Positions 17,948-27,320 of a stretch of DNA of 64,000 nt are shown piece after piece (the first letter of the stretch is position 1; each line of letters opens with the position of its first letter). The position numbers and the translations under genes were made by a program. The DNA lies in contig NZ_MYFN02000011.1 of assembly GCF_004514425.2 (NCBI RefSeq), positions 62,001 through 126,000 of the forward strand. The letters run 5' to 3'. The DNA comes from Shinella sumterensis (GTDB lineage: Bacteria > Pseudomonadota > Alphaproteobacteria > Rhizobiales > Rhizobiaceae). The notes beneath the pieces are model-generated. The model ran no database searches and had not been told where the DNA came from. It saw only the letters and a list, made by a program, of their open reading frames with translations.

Positions 17948-20925
17948 AAGTTCACGAGCAGGTTTGCCTGGGCGGTGTGGGAATGCAGGCCATTGGCGAA
18001 GGCGCCTGAATAGCTGAGCGTAAGGCGAGCCGATTTCGAGAGCCTTGCGGTAACGCCGGCTTTCACGACGGCGGCGTCGCGGGGCAGGGACACGCCTTTC
18101 AGGATGAAAGGTGACCCGCCGGAAAAGGCAAGGGTCGCGGATGGCGCCAGATCGCCGGCCGCATGCCGCCAGCCGAGCGTTCCTGTCAGGGTTACCGGAA
18201 TGTCGTAGGCCGGCAGGTCCGCCGAAAAGCGGGCGCCGATGGTGGATATGACCAGATCGCTTGAGCCGCTGCCGGCTGTCAATGCGGCCGCCCCGCCCGT
18301 TTCGCCGAAAGCATCGGTATCGAGATTGACATAGGCGAGGTTGGCGAAGGGCTGGAGTCTGACAGCCGACAGGTCCATATCGGCGGACATCTCGGCGAAG
18401 GCCTGCAGGCTATCGCTGTCATAATCGGCTTCGACGCGATCTTCGAAATTGCTGAACGCGATCGTGCGTCGGGTTGATATCCCGTTGCGGCTGTAAATTG
18501 CCCCTCCCGTGAGGTTGACAGGCCCGACCGAGCCGGCGGCGTAGACGCCGACATGATAGGTGTCGGCATCCGCCTGCGGCTGCACGGAGAGACGGCTATA
18601 ACCGACGAGACCGCCCAGACGCCAGTCGTCGGCGACAGCCAGATCGCCTCCGACGATGCCGCCTGTGAACCGGCTGTCCATGCCTCTGGCATTGCCGTCG
18701 GCCGAAAAGTGGTTTTCCGCAAGCGCGCCCGAGCTCCAGAAGGAAACGCCATCATCCGGCATGTGCCGGTCGCTGATCAGGAAACCCGCGCGATCGAGCA
18801 CCGCCTCGCGGGGAAAGCGGCTTTCCAATAGGAGCTGGCTTTGCAGGGAGGCGTGCACCTCGCCGTTCAACTGCGCAAAGGTGTCCGCAGCTGTCGTGAC
18901 ATCGAGTGGCAGCACGGAGAGGAAGAGCGGGTTCGAAGCGCCCAGCGCTTCGACGGCCGCTGCCGTGGCGCGGTCGTTGCCGGTCTGCGCAACGTCGGAG
19001 AAGCGGACATCGTTGCGGTCGAGATCGACGTTCACCTGCTTTGCGCCGTAGACGAGTGTCGGCGAAAGGAAGGCGAAATCGCTCTCGATGGCGCCGAAAC
19101 GGCCCGTGACGCTGTCCGCCGTCAGGATTGTGTAGCGGTTCGTCAGACCGTAGGTGCCGCCGGCATTGTTCAAACGCACCGTGCCGCCATCGATGGTGAG
19201 GGCGCCGGCAACGTCCACCCTGTCGGCGTTGCCCGCGCCGGTGATATCGACATCGTAGAACGAGCCTGTGCCAAACCGCAGGTCTCCGTCGACGGTCAGC
19301 GTGGCTATTCCGGGTCCTGGCGAGAGCACGCCGCCTGAATTCACCGTAATGCCGCCCACAATTCCGGTGCCGGACAGCAGGCCGCCATCGAAAACATCGA
19401 TCGTGCCGTCCACCGTGCCATGGTTGACGAGCGCGCCGCCGGTGATTTGAACCGCCCCGGCGATTTCGCCCGTATTCGTGAATGTGCCGCCGCTGTTGGC
19501 GAGCCCGGCGACGATGCCGTCATTGGAGGCGATGCCCGCATTGACGACGGCGCCTGTCCTGCCGCTGTTGTTGTTGGTGAAGGTGCCTTGGTCGGCGATA
19601 TTGACGTCCGCCAGCGTGGCATTGTTGATGACCGTGCCGCCGTTCACGGATGTCGTGCCCGTCACTTCCCCGCCGCTGTTGTTGGTGAAGGTGCCGGCAT
19701 CGTTGCGGACGGAGGCGATCGTTCCGGCATTCGTGACGCTGCCGGAATTCCTGATGGCGCCGGCCTGCGCATTCGTATTGTTGACGAAGGCAGCGGCGGC
19801 CGCGACGTCGGCATCGGTGATGATGAAGTTGTTGGTCACCGTTCCGCCGGTGATCCTGGTCTGTCCGGTAATCTCGCCGTCGGTGTTGTTGGTGAAGCTT
19901 CCCGCCGTGTTGGTCAGGGAGGCGATGGTTCCGGCGTTGGACGCATTGCCGGCATTGGTGACCGCGCCCGCCGTTGCATTGCTGGCATTGGTGAAGACGC
20001 CGCCCGAACCCACGACGACATCGTCGAGCGTTCCGTTGTTGGTCACGCCGCCGCCGGTCACGGTCGTTCTGCCCGTGACCTCGCCGTCGTTGTTGTTGGT
20101 GAAGGAGCCCGCATCGTTTCGGAGGGAGGCGATGCTGCCCGCATTCGACGCGGTGCCGGCGTTGCGCACATTCCCAGCGATACCATTGGAGTTGTTGATG
20201 AAGATCGCGGCGGCGGCGACATCGGCATCGGTGATCACGAAATTGTTCGTCACCGTCCCGCCGGTCGCCCTGACGTTTCCGGTGATCTCGCCATCGTTCG
20301 TGAACGTGCCGGCCGTGTTGTTCAGTGCGTCGAGCGTGCCGGCATTGCTCGCGGTTCCCGCATTCGTCAGCGTGCCGGCGGATGCGCCATTGTTGTTGGT
20401 GAAGGTGCCGCCCGAGGACACTGAGACATCGCCGACCGTGCCGTTGTTGGTCAGCGCCGTCGTGTCGCCGACGGCGGCGCTGCCGAGCGCGCCGTTGACG
20501 GAGACGTTGCCCTTGTTGAGGGTCAGCTTCCCATTGAGAGTGCCGTCAATGAACAGGCTGCCGTCATTGAGCTCGACATTCGAATTCATCACGCCATCGG
20601 CATTGATGCCGAGGCTGCCGGACTGGATCGTCGTGCCGTTCTTGACGGTCAGGCTGCCGGTGTTGCTGATCGTGACATTGCCGCCATCGATGTCGAGCTT
20701 TCCGACCGTGGCACTGTCGGTGACTATGGGCGAGCCGGTATCGACCTCGGCCGTGTCGTTCTCGCCCGGTGGGGACGGGATCCAGTTCGATCCGGTGCTG
20801 AACTCGTTGTTCGTGCTGCCTGACCAGACCGACTGGGCGTGGGACGGCGTGACCAGGGTGACGGATGCCAGTGCCGTGAACAAGCCGATACGTCGGGAAT
20901 AGGCCTGGAGCGGTTGACGTTTCAT
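17944..20925 (-). CDS. Autotransporter with alternating repeats
   Basis: About 993 residues from the ATG at 20925 (an earlier in-frame ATG at 20976 adds 17 residues without a clear benefit). It starts with a signal peptide (MKRQPLQAY start, cleavage after PSHAQ), then an N/T/G-rich passenger. Five modules of 66-69 residues alternate between two types over 19432-20451, followed by a short beta-helical segment with VNSGGVLSPGPG. The C-terminal 270 residues resemble the autotransporter beta-barrel (PF03797), with alternating hydrophobic strands and a terminal Phe (NLLVNF). It is predicted to be exposed at the cell surface, possibly as an adhesin. The 3' end overlaps the convergent SDR gene by 4 nt. 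Confidence 0.9.
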   Translation of the reverse strand: MKRQPLQAYSRRIGLFTALASVTLVTPSHAQSVWSGSTNNEFSTGSNWIPSPPGENDTAEVDTGSPIVTDSATVGKLDIDGGNVTISNTGSLTVKNGTTIQSGSLGINADGVMNSNVELNDGSLFIDGTLNGKLTLNKGNVSVNGALGSAAVGDTTALTNNGTVGDVSVSSGGTFTNNNGASAGTLTNAGTASNAGTLDALNNTAGTFTNDGEITGNVRATGGTVTNNFVITDADVAAAAIFINNSNGIAGNVRNAGTASNAGSIASLRNDAGSFTNNNDGEVTGRTTVTGGGVTNNGTLDDVVVGSGGVFTNASNATAGAVTNAGNASNAGTIASLTNTAGSFTNNTDGEITGQTRITGGTVTNNFIITDADVAAAAAFVNNTNAQAGAIRNSGSVTNAGTIASVRNDAGTFTNNSGGEVTGTTSVNGGTVINNATLADVNIADQGTFTNNNSGRTGAVVNAGIASNDGIVAGLANSGGTFTNTGEIAGAVQITGGALVNHGTVDGTIDVFDGGLLSGTGIVGGITVNSGGVLSPGPGIATLTVDGDLRFGTGSFYDVDITGAGNADRVDVAGALTIDGGTVRLNNAGGTYGLTNRYTILTADSVTGRFGAIESDFAFLSPTLVYGAKQVNVDLDRNDVRFSDVAQTGNDRATAAAVEALGASNPLFLSVLPLDVTTAADTFAQLNGEVHASLQSQLLLESRFPREAVLDRAGFLISDRHMPDDGVSFWSSGALAENHFSADGNARGMDSRFTGGIVGGDLAVADDWRLGGLVGYSRLSVQPQADADTYHVGVYAAGSVGPVNLTGGAIYSRNGISTRRTIAFSNFEDRVEADYDSDSLQAFAEMSADMDLSAVRLQPFANLAYVNLDTDAFGETGGAAALTAGSGSSDLVISTIGARFSADLPAYDIPVTLTGTLGWRHAAGDLAPSATLAFSGGSPFILKGVSLPRDAAVVKAGVTARLSKSARLTLSYSGAFANGLHSHTAQANLLVNF
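19432..20451 (-). repeat. Tandem coding repeats, about 207 bp, alternating types B-A-B-A-B
   Basis: Five consecutive in-frame modules in the autotransporter passenger. Type A units (about 20046-20253 and 19632-19839) contain ITDADVAAAA and IASLRNDAG-like text; type B units contain GTFTNNN- or GVFTNAS-like text and ASNAGT. Corresponding parts of the two A units are about 414 bp apart, twice the 207-bp unit. The higher-order period therefore looks like A+B, suggesting growth by duplication of a two-module block. Confidence 0.8.
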
Positions 20926-21050
20926 GGGGCCGTCGATGCTTGTCGCGCCGCCACCCATCGGCGGGATAGATAACAATCCCTAAGCAATCATGGTTAACGA
21001 GCGGTAAAAGTCATGGCCAGGAAGCGCCGCCGGGTCCGCCGATCGCCGTT

Positions 21051-22373
21051 TCAGGCCGTTTGCGAGAAAATTCCTTCGACGGCCTCGCAGATCGACAGCA
21101 GATCGCTGTCGCGATTGCGTGCGGCAGTCACCATAAACCCTACGGGCATGGCGCCTTGGATGCGCAGAGGCAAGGAAACGCTGGGAGCGCCCGTCAGGTT
21201 GGCGTGCGTCAGCGAGATGATCTCGTCATCCCCTTCCGTCGAGAGGGCAGGGTCCCTGTCTGGCGCCGTGAATGGCACGGTCGGGGCGATCACGGCATCG
21301 AGATCGGCCATCACGCGTTCGAATTCGCCGAACCAGCGCCGCTGTTTTTCGATGGCTTCGATATAGCGCGTTGCCGGCACCGTCATTCCGGTCTCAAGGA
21401 GATCGCGTGTTCCCGGCGCAAAGCCGTCCGCCCTCTTGGCCATCGTCGTCCTGTGGATGACGGCCGCTTCCGGCATCAGGATATCAAGCAGGGCGGTCGC
21501 CATCCCGGCAGGATCGGGAAGCTGGATTTCTGTCAGCGCCACGCCGGCCCGCTCGAGCGACAGGCGTGCCGCATCAAGGGCGGCGCGCACATCGGCCTGC
21601 ACGGCGCGATGGTACCATTGGTTCCCAACGATCCCGAGGCGCAACGGCTTCAGACTCGGGCGGGCGGGGGCCACGCCGGGGTTAAGGACGGAAAGGGCGA
21701 TGCTTGCGTCGGCGCTGCTTCGGGCAAACAGGCCGAGGTGATCGAGAGAGGGAGAAAGCGGATAGACGCCGTCCAGAGAGAAGGCCGCAAAGCTCGGCTT
21801 GAAGCCGATGACGCCGCAATAGGCGGCAGGGGCCCGGATGGAGCCGCCGGTATCCGTCCCAAGCGCCAGGGGCACGATGCCGGCGGCAACGGCCGCCGCC
21901 GATCCACCGCTCGATCCGCCGGCCGTGCGGCTTGGATCGTGCGGATTGTTCGTCTGGCCGAAAGCGGGATGCGCCACGCCGGCGGCGAATTCCAGGAGGT
22001 TGGTCTTGCCGAAGAGGATCGCACCGGCCGCGCGCAGGCGCGCCACGCATTCGGCATCGCGCGCGGCATGCCGCGGCGGCACGGCCTTTGTGGCAAAGGT
22101 CGTCCTGACATCGGCGACGTCGATGATGTCCTTGATTGCAACCGGGATGCCATGCAGCGGCCCGCGGTCCCGCCCCTGCCGCAGCTCCTCCGTCAACCGC
22201 TTCGCCTGGTCGAGAACCTCCGTGGTCATCGGCTCGATGAAAGCGTTGAGATCAGGTTCCAGGCGGGCAAGCCGGTCCTGCGCCTGGCGGCAGGCATCGA
22301 GCGGCGTGAAGGCGCCGGACCTGTAGCCGGCCGCCAGTTCGCCGACCGAGAGGAATGCTGTGTCGATGGTCAT
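21051..22373 (-). CDS. Amidase (amidase-signature family)
   Basis: A 440-residue amidase-signature hydrolase with the complete Ser-cisSer-Lys triad: K81 (HGIPVAIKD), S154 in the GGSSGGS loop and nucleophile S178 (GTDTGGSIR). It would hydrolyse an amide or carbamoyl-type bond in the cytoplasm. The ATG at 22373 (MTIDTAFLS) is preferred over an upstream in-frame ATG at 22436. It lies downstream of the LuxR regulator on the same strand and 1.3 kb from the divergent transporter/hydantoinase genes, so it may take part in the same pathway (inference). It is not GatA: no gatB or gatC is nearby. Confidence 0.9.
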   Translation of the reverse strand: MTIDTAFLSVGELAAGYRSGAFTPLDACRQAQDRLARLEPDLNAFIEPMTTEVLDQAKRLTEELRQGRDRGPLHGIPVAIKDIIDVADVRTTFATKAVPPRHAARDAECVARLRAAGAILFGKTNLLEFAAGVAHPAFGQTNNPHDPSRTAGGSSGGSAAAVAAGIVPLALGTDTGGSIRAPAAYCGVIGFKPSFAAFSLDGVYPLSPSLDHLGLFARSSADASIALSVLNPGVAPARPSLKPLRLGIVGNQWYHRAVQADVRAALDAARLSLERAGVALTEIQLPDPAGMATALLDILMPEAAVIHRTTMAKRADGFAPGTRDLLETGMTVPATRYIEAIEKQRRWFGEFERVMADLDAVIAPTVPFTAPDRDPALSTEGDDEIISLTHANLTGAPSVSLPLRIQGAMPVGFMVTAARNRDSDLLSICEAVEGIFSQTA

Positions 22374-22482
22374 CGTGGGTTGCTTCCGATGATTGCGTTC
22401 GACGCGCAGATCGGCATGGCAGACATCGATAGGCAATGATGCCCGCAGTCACCAGCGGCCACATGATACCGCGGATGCGGGG

Positions 22483-23559
22483 TCACAGATGGGAGAGCAC
22501 GGCCGAGATCAGCTCGCGTTCGGTGGTGATGTCCAGCTTCTCGTAAAGCCTGAGCTTGTGGTTCTTGACACCGCCGGTGGTGATGTTGAGCTGCGCGGCG
22601 ATCGCGGCGTTGGAATATCCCTTCAAGGAAAGGGCGAGAATTTCCTGTTGCCGCTGGGTCAGCTGATGAACGCGCGCGAAATGGGAGAGGCGGTCGTCGA
22701 GACCGAAGCTATTGCGTCGGAGCAGATAGACCTCGGCGCCGGCCAGGATCGCGTCGGGGCAGTCGTCATTCAGCCGTGTCAGCGACCAGCCATCGCGGCC
22801 GGACGTTTCGGCGATGCGGACGGAACCGATTTCCGCCGGCTGGGGCTCCCGGTCGAAGGCCTGGGCGGCGGCGAGCGACCAGGTATCCGACTGGTAGAGC
22901 ACCGTGTTGTTGGCGTTCATGATCATGACTTCGGGCTTGCCGCTGGTGTTGTGATGCAGGAACAGCGAAACCTGACGATCGATCGCACGCAGGATATGCT
23001 GGTTGTGCATCTCCACCAGCATGGTCTGCAACTCGCGCGCCAGCGCCAGTTCCTCCTGCGAGAAGAGATTGCCCTGCCGGTCGAGGCAAAGAGCGAGAAA
23101 GCTGCCGTCGCTGATCGGAAAGAGCAGAGCCAGCTCGTCCTCGATGCCGAGCGTGGAATCGACATAGCGGGCATAGACCCTGTCGAGGGTGCCGTTGCTG
23201 CGCAGTTGGCCCAGGCTGAACACCCGCGCATCGGCCTGGTCCGTTCTCTTGGAGAGCGGATCGTGCTGCCACATCCTGTCGGAATACAGCGCCTTGGCGT
23301 TCACGTTCATGCCGTTTTCGGAGACGATCAGCGGTTTGCTCAGCGCATCGTAACGGGCGATGATCCAGAGGTCGCACGGGATCATCTGCCGCACGAATTC
23401 GACCATGCTTTCGTAGAAGTTGGGATGACCGAGATTGCGAAGCGCGGCGGCCATCAATGCGCCGAAACCCTGGGGCAGGCCGGACGCTGTCGATAGGGGC
23501 ATGCTCTTGGACATGAACGGGTCTTTCAGCGGTGTTTCATCCATCGACGCAATTTTCAT
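22483..23559 (-). CDS. LuxR-family transcriptional regulator
   Basis: A 358-residue regulator. The C-terminal 60 residues are a GerE/LuxR helix-turn-helix (LTQRQQEILALSLKGYSN, then AAIAAQLNITTGGVKNH); the N-terminal 250 residues form a GAF/PAS-like sensory region with WIIARYDALS and LLFPISDGSFLALCLD. It is not an obvious acyl-homoserine-lactone receptor. It diverges from the ABC transporter/hydantoinase operon at 23706 and precedes the amidase, making it the probable regulator of both, sensing substrate rather than quorum (inference). Several in-frame start codons exist near the 5' end. Confidence 0.88.
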   Translation of the reverse strand: MKIASMDETPLKDPFMSKSMPLSTASGLPQGFGALMAAALRNLGHPNFYESMVEFVRQMIPCDLWIIARYDALSKPLIVSENGMNVNAKALYSDRMWQHDPLSKRTDQADARVFSLGQLRSNGTLDRVYARYVDSTLGIEDELALLFPISDGSFLALCLDRQGNLFSQEELALARELQTMLVEMHNQHILRAIDRQVSLFLHHNTSGKPEVMIMNANNTVLYQSDTWSLAAAQAFDREPQPAEIGSVRIAETSGRDGWSLTRLNDDCPDAILAGAEVYLLRRNSFGLDDRLSHFARVHQLTQRQQEILALSLKGYSNAAIAAQLNITTGGVKNHKLRLYEKLDITTERELISAVLSHL

Positions 23560-23633
23560 GCCGGCTCCTGCACAGGCACGCCACCCGGGCGACGGGCGGT
23601 GACTGCGGTCACTATGGATACCGGAATGGGCAA

Positions 23634-23662
23634 TTGTCTATTGTGAGTGCGCGATTTCTAAT
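23634..23662 (+). promoter_or_regulatory. Candidate promoter of the transporter/hydantoinase operon
   Basis: TTGTCT (23634-23639) and TCTAAT (23657-23662) are spaced 17 bp apart and match 4/6 and 5/6 of the sigma-70 consensus. The -10 overlaps the small dyad GATT-TCT-AATC (23653-23663). It lies in the 146-nt gap between the LuxR regulator and the binding-protein gene. Confidence 0.45.
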
Positions 23663-23705
23663 CAATTAAGGTCGCCAAAAGGCGCCAGCTCAGGGGAATG
23701 TCCAG

Positions 23706-24836
23706 ATGATCGATGACAGCAAGCGCGCAAAGCCGTTCAACCTCTCGCGCCGGGAGCTCCTGCGTCACGGTGCCAATGCCGCACTGTTCGCGACCATCGC
23801 CTCGCAGGTCGACCTGACCAGGCCCGCTTTCGCGAACGAGCAGAAGCTGACGGGCCCGCTCAACGTGCTGGCATGGTCCGGCTACAATGATCCCGAATTG
23901 ATGAAGGGCTTCACCGAGCTCACCGGCATTGAGCTCAACGTCAAGGAAGCCGAGAGCAACGGTGCCCAGCTCAGCCTCGTACAGGCCGGCACGGTCAAGT
24001 TCGACGTCATCAACCCGGACGTTGTCTGGACCTCGAAGTTCGCGGAAGCGGGCCTGACCCTGCCCATCGAGACGGCCAAGCTTGCCTCGATCGAAGAGAC
24101 CATGCCGATGTTCCGCAATCGGCCCGAGACCATGTATGACGGTCAGGTTTACGCCATCCCGACCCGTTTCGGCGTGAACGGCTTCGTCTACTGGCCCGAC
24201 AAGATCTCCGCAGAAGCCGCACTCGACGCAGAGCTTGCATGGGATCCGTCGCTGAAGGGCCGGGTGGAGATCATCGACTGGCCGGAACTCTATCTCTGGA
24301 TGACCGGCAAATGGCTGGGCATGGAGACGCCGGAAACCGCGACCGGCGACGATCTGCAGAAGATCCTCGACAAGATGATCGCCTTCCGTCCGAACATGCG
24401 TGCCCTGCAGAGCGACATGGGTACGGTCAAGACAGACCTGGCCAACCGCGAGGCCTGGATGGTCTGGGGTTCATCGAGCGACAACGTGCGCACGACGGCC
24501 CGCCTGTCCGGCGGCAATGTCGATCTCGCCATTCCCAGGCAGGGCGGCGCGATGTGGATGGAAACGCTTCAGATCGTGCGCGGCACGGAGCACCTTGCGT
24601 CTGCCCTGGCCTATATCGACTACATGACGAGCGCCAAGGCCATGAAGCAGATGGCATGGGGGGCCGACAAGTTCGCGGTCACCAATTCCAAGGTCAAGGA
24701 TCTGCTCACCGCCGATCAGGTCAAGGCGCTTGGCCTCGACATGATGGAGGAATGGGTTTCCAAATGCACGATGAGCCAGGCGCCCGTCGACGACATGGCC
24801 TGGGCCGATGCCTGGCAGACATTCAAGGCCGGCTGA
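23706..24836 (+). CDS. Polyamine-type ABC transporter substrate-binding protein (PotD-like), Tat-exported
   Basis: A 376-residue periplasmic binding protein of the spermidine/putrescine class. The N-terminus has a twin-arginine motif (LSRRELLRHG, residues 14-23), a hydrophobic stretch and a likely cut after PAFA near residue 41, so export as a folded protein is predicted. The mature part starts with GPLNVLAWSGYNDPELM, typical of the group. It heads a seven-gene operon. The class carries cationic or zwitterionic nitrogen compounds; here the racemase, DUF917 and HyuA genes hint at a hydantoin-like or modified amino acid ligand (inference). Confidence 0.92.
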   Translation: MIDDSKRAKPFNLSRRELLRHGANAALFATIASQVDLTRPAFANEQKLTGPLNVLAWSGYNDPELMKGFTELTGIELNVKEAESNGAQLSLVQAGTVKFDVINPDVVWTSKFAEAGLTLPIETAKLASIEETMPMFRNRPETMYDGQVYAIPTRFGVNGFVYWPDKISAEAALDAELAWDPSLKGRVEIIDWPELYLWMTGKWLGMETPETATGDDLQKILDKMIAFRPNMRALQSDMGTVKTDLANREAWMVWGSSSDNVRTTARLSGGNVDLAIPRQGGAMWMETLQIVRGTEHLASALAYIDYMTSAKAMKQMAWGADKFAVTNSKVKDLLTADQVKALGLDMMEEWVSKCTMSQAPVDDMAWADAWQTFKAG

Positions 24837-24862
24837 ACAGACGGCGCATAAGGGAATTTGCC

Positions 24863-25594
24863 ATGCATATCCGTGTGATCGTCCCGGTTCTCGATAGCGA
24901 CGAACTGGTTGGGAAGGCCGAGAAGGAGTATCGATCCTTCGCGGGCGACGGGGTGACAATCTCGGCCGTGCCGCTCAGGCGCGGCACCAACTCCATCGAA
25001 TGCGGCTTCGATTCGACGCTGGCCGCGCCCGAGGTGATGAAGCTGGCGCAAGAGGCCGAGGCCGATCGCGTCGACGCCTGCACCATCGCCTGTTTCACCG
25101 ATCCTGGCCTCGTCGGCGCGCGCGAACTGGTGTCCATTCCGGTCGTCGGGGAGGGCGAGGCGGCGCTGCACATGGCCGCCATGCTCTCGACGCGCTTCAC
25201 CGTGGTGATCACGGAGAAGCCGTTCTTCTCGTTGATCCGCCGCACGGTTTCCCATTACGGCCTGTCGTCGAACCTCGCCTCGGTGCGCTCGGCGGATGCG
25301 AGCGTCATGGATCTCAACGAAAGCCATGTCGCCCACATCGTGGCGGAATGCATCGACAGCGTCGAGCGTGACGGCGCCGAGGCCTTCGTCATGGGCTGCA
25401 CAGGCACCGGCTTCGATATGGCGATCACCATCGAAGACGCCCTCAAGGCGCATTTCGGCGCCTATATCCCGGTTATCGATCCGGGCAAGGTTGCGCTCCA
25501 TTTCGCTCGTGCCATGGTCGCGACCGGCTTGAGCCATTCCAAGATGGCTTATCCGCGCCCGGCCTTCGATCGTCGCGAATACGAGTTCGCGTGA
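24863..25594 (+). CDS. Asp/Glu/hydantoin racemase family protein
   Basis: A 243-residue two-domain racemase with both expected catalytic cysteines: C77 (TIACFTDPG) and C179 (VMGCTGTG), the two-base pair used for stereo-inversion at the alpha carbon without cofactor. The first-cysteine context (CFxDPG) is closest to hydantoin racemases. The frame is open far upstream inside the binding-protein gene, but the ATG at 24863 (MHIRVIVPV) starts the fold. Position between importer subunits suggests it handles the imported compound. The end overlaps the next permease. Confidence 0.9.
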   Translation: MHIRVIVPVLDSDELVGKAEKEYRSFAGDGVTISAVPLRRGTNSIECGFDSTLAAPEVMKLAQEAEADRVDACTIACFTDPGLVGARELVSIPVVGEGEAALHMAAMLSTRFTVVITEKPFFSLIRRTVSHYGLSSNLASVRSADASVMDLNESHVAHIVAECIDSVERDGAEAFVMGCTGTGFDMAITIEDALKAHFGAYIPVIDPGKVALHFARAMVATGLSHSKMAYPRPAFDRREYEFA

Positions 25595-26496
25595 TGGCAA
25601 GCGCGGGTCGGACGATGATGCAGGCCGGTGCCGGATCGGCCGAGAAGCGCCGGCGACGGTTTGCAGCTGCGGGCATTGCGCCGCTCATGCTGTGGCAGTT
25701 CGTCTTCTTCGTCGTCCCCGTCATCCTGCTTTTGGTGATCAGTTTCTGGCGCACACGCAACTACCGCATGGTGCCGGATTTCACTTTCGCCAACTATATC
25801 GCGGTCTTCACCAACGGCGCGATGTGGCGTGCGCTCCTTCTGTCCGTGCAGACAGCGGCTTTCGTGACGATTGCCTGTGCGGTGCTGGCCTATCCGATCG
25901 CGTATTTCATCGCCAAGAAAGCCGGGCGGCTCAAGGGTCTGCTGCTGATCGCGGTCATCGCACCGTTCTGGATCAGCATCGTCATGCGCGTTGCGGCCTG
26001 GCGGCTTCTGCTCGGCGAGAACGGCGTCATCAACCAGTCGCTGCTGTCGATCGGGCTGATCGACCAGCCGCTCGGCTTCCTGCTCTATTCTCCGGTCGCG
26101 ACGTCCATCGGCCTCGTCTATGCCTATCTGCCGCTTTACGTGCTGCCGCTCTATGCCTCGATCGATGCCATCGAGGACAACTGGATCGCGGCCGCGAAGG
26201 ACCTGAACGCCGGGCCGATGCGCGCCTTCTGGGAAGTGACGTTTCCTCTGTCGCTGCCCGGGCTGATTGTCGGCGCGGTGTTCTGCTTCATCTTCGGTCT
26301 CGGCGAGTTCGTGACGCCGGCGCTGCTTGGCGGCGGCAAGCAATTGATGATGTCGCAGGTCATCCAGGACCAGTTCCAGCGCCGGCTCGACTGGCCCGCG
26401 GGTGCGGCCATCTCGATCGTCATGCTGGTCATCGTCTTCGCGCTGCTGGCCGTGTCGATGAAATGGTTCCGCAAGGCAAGCGGGGAAAAGCTATGA
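25594..26496 (+). CDS. ABC transporter permease (PotB-like)
   Basis: About 300 residues with six predicted membrane segments and the cytoplasmic EAA loop WIAAAKDLNAGPMRAFWEV. It is one channel subunit of the polyamine-type importer. The ATG at 25594 overlaps the racemase stop (TGATG); a GTG at 25591 is an alternative. The stop overlaps the second permease by 4 nt. Confidence 0.93.
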   Translation: MASAGRTMMQAGAGSAEKRRRRFAAAGIAPLMLWQFVFFVVPVILLLVISFWRTRNYRMVPDFTFANYIAVFTNGAMWRALLLSVQTAAFVTIACAVLAYPIAYFIAKKAGRLKGLLLIAVIAPFWISIVMRVAAWRLLLGENGVINQSLLSIGLIDQPLGFLLYSPVATSIGLVYAYLPLYVLPLYASIDAIEDNWIAAAKDLNAGPMRAFWEVTFPLSLPGLIVGAVFCFIFGLGEFVTPALLGGGKQLMMSQVIQDQFQRRLDWPAGAAISIVMLVIVFALLAVSMKWFRKASGEKL

Positions 26497-27320
26497 GCGC
26501 ACGTCCCAGGTCGCCGCAGGAGAGGGGCGGCTTCGCGCTGCTCAGCCTCTATGCGGTGCTGATCTATCTGTTCCTGTATCTTCCGATCGCCGTCATCGTG
26601 CTCTTCGCCTTCGATGCCAAGCCGATCCCCGGCCTGCCGCTCGACACGCTGACGACGGGATGGTTCGTCGAAGCCCTGCGGGACCAGAAGCTGACAGGAT
26701 CGCTCCTGACCAGCCTGAGGCTGGCCGTCGTCTCGGCCATTCTCTCGACGCTGCTGGCCATGCCGGCCGCCATGGTGCTGGCGTGGCTCCCGATCCGCTT
26801 CAAATCTCTCGTGATGGCCATGGTTCTGGGGCCGGTCGTCCTGCCGCAACTCGTGCTGGGGCTCGGCCTGGTCATCCTGCTGCGCTCGGCCCCTGATCTC
26901 GTGGGCGAGCCGGCGATCATTCTCGCCCACACCACGATCACGTCGAGCTACGCGACGCTTATCCTCTATTCCCGCTTCCTCGGTTTCCGGCGCAGCTATA
27001 TCGAGGCCGCGATGAACCTTGGCGCAAGCGAACTGGTCGTGTTCCGCGAGGTCATCCTGCCTCTGGTGCGACCGGCCCTGATATCGGTGTTCATGCTTGC
27101 CTTCACCGATGCCTTCGGGGAATTCGTCGTGGCCTGGTTCGTCGCCGGCTTCACCGAAACGCTGCCGATCACCATCTGGACCTCGCTACGGCAGGTGATT
27201 TCGCCGAAGGTCTACGCGCTCTCCTCGGTCATCATTCTGGTGACGCTCGCCATCAGCCTCGTTTCACAGCTCTGGGTCATCCGTCAGACGCGTCTCACCA
27301 GCAAAGTACAGACCTCATGA
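26493..27320 (+). CDS. ABC transporter permease (PotC-like)
   Basis: A 275-residue inner-membrane subunit with the EAA loop YIEAAMNLGASELVVFREV and the PotC-like end VVAWFVAGFTETLPITIW. It pairs with the preceding permease. The ATG at 26493 gives the ATGA overlap; the long upstream open frame is a shadow of the first permease. It overlaps the ATPase gene by 4 nt. Confidence 0.93.
   Translation: MSARPRSPQERGGFALLSLYAVLIYLFLYLPIAVIVLFAFDAKPIPGLPLDTLTTGWFVEALRDQKLTGSLLTSLRLAVVSAILSTLLAMPAAMVLAWLPIRFKSLVMAMVLGPVVLPQLVLGLGLVILLRSAPDLVGEPAIILAHTTITSSYATLILYSRFLGFRRSYIEAAMNLGASELVVFREVILPLVRPALISVFMLAFTDAFGEFVVAWFVAGFTETLPITIWTSLRQVISPKVYALSSVIILVTLAISLVSQLWVIRQTRLTSKVQTS

Noticed and set aside
19432-20451. 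Possible CRISPR array or minisatellite
   Set aside because: The repeats are in-frame coding modules of about 207 bp within one large protein, not short direct repeats with unique spacers.
19420-20902. Plus-strand open frames of 334 and 474 codons with valine-rich repeats
   Set aside because: They mirror the repeats of the minus-strand autotransporter and have no independent start context or domain.
21051-22373. GatA subunit of the aminoacyl-tRNA amidotransferase
   Set aside because: No gatB/gatC neighbours; the protein is shorter and in a catabolic context, so a general amidase is the better call.
22483-23559. Quorum-sensing LuxR receptor
   Set aside because: No luxI-type synthase is nearby, and the context is a catabolic transporter operon; the sensory region looks like a general GAF/PAS-type sensor.
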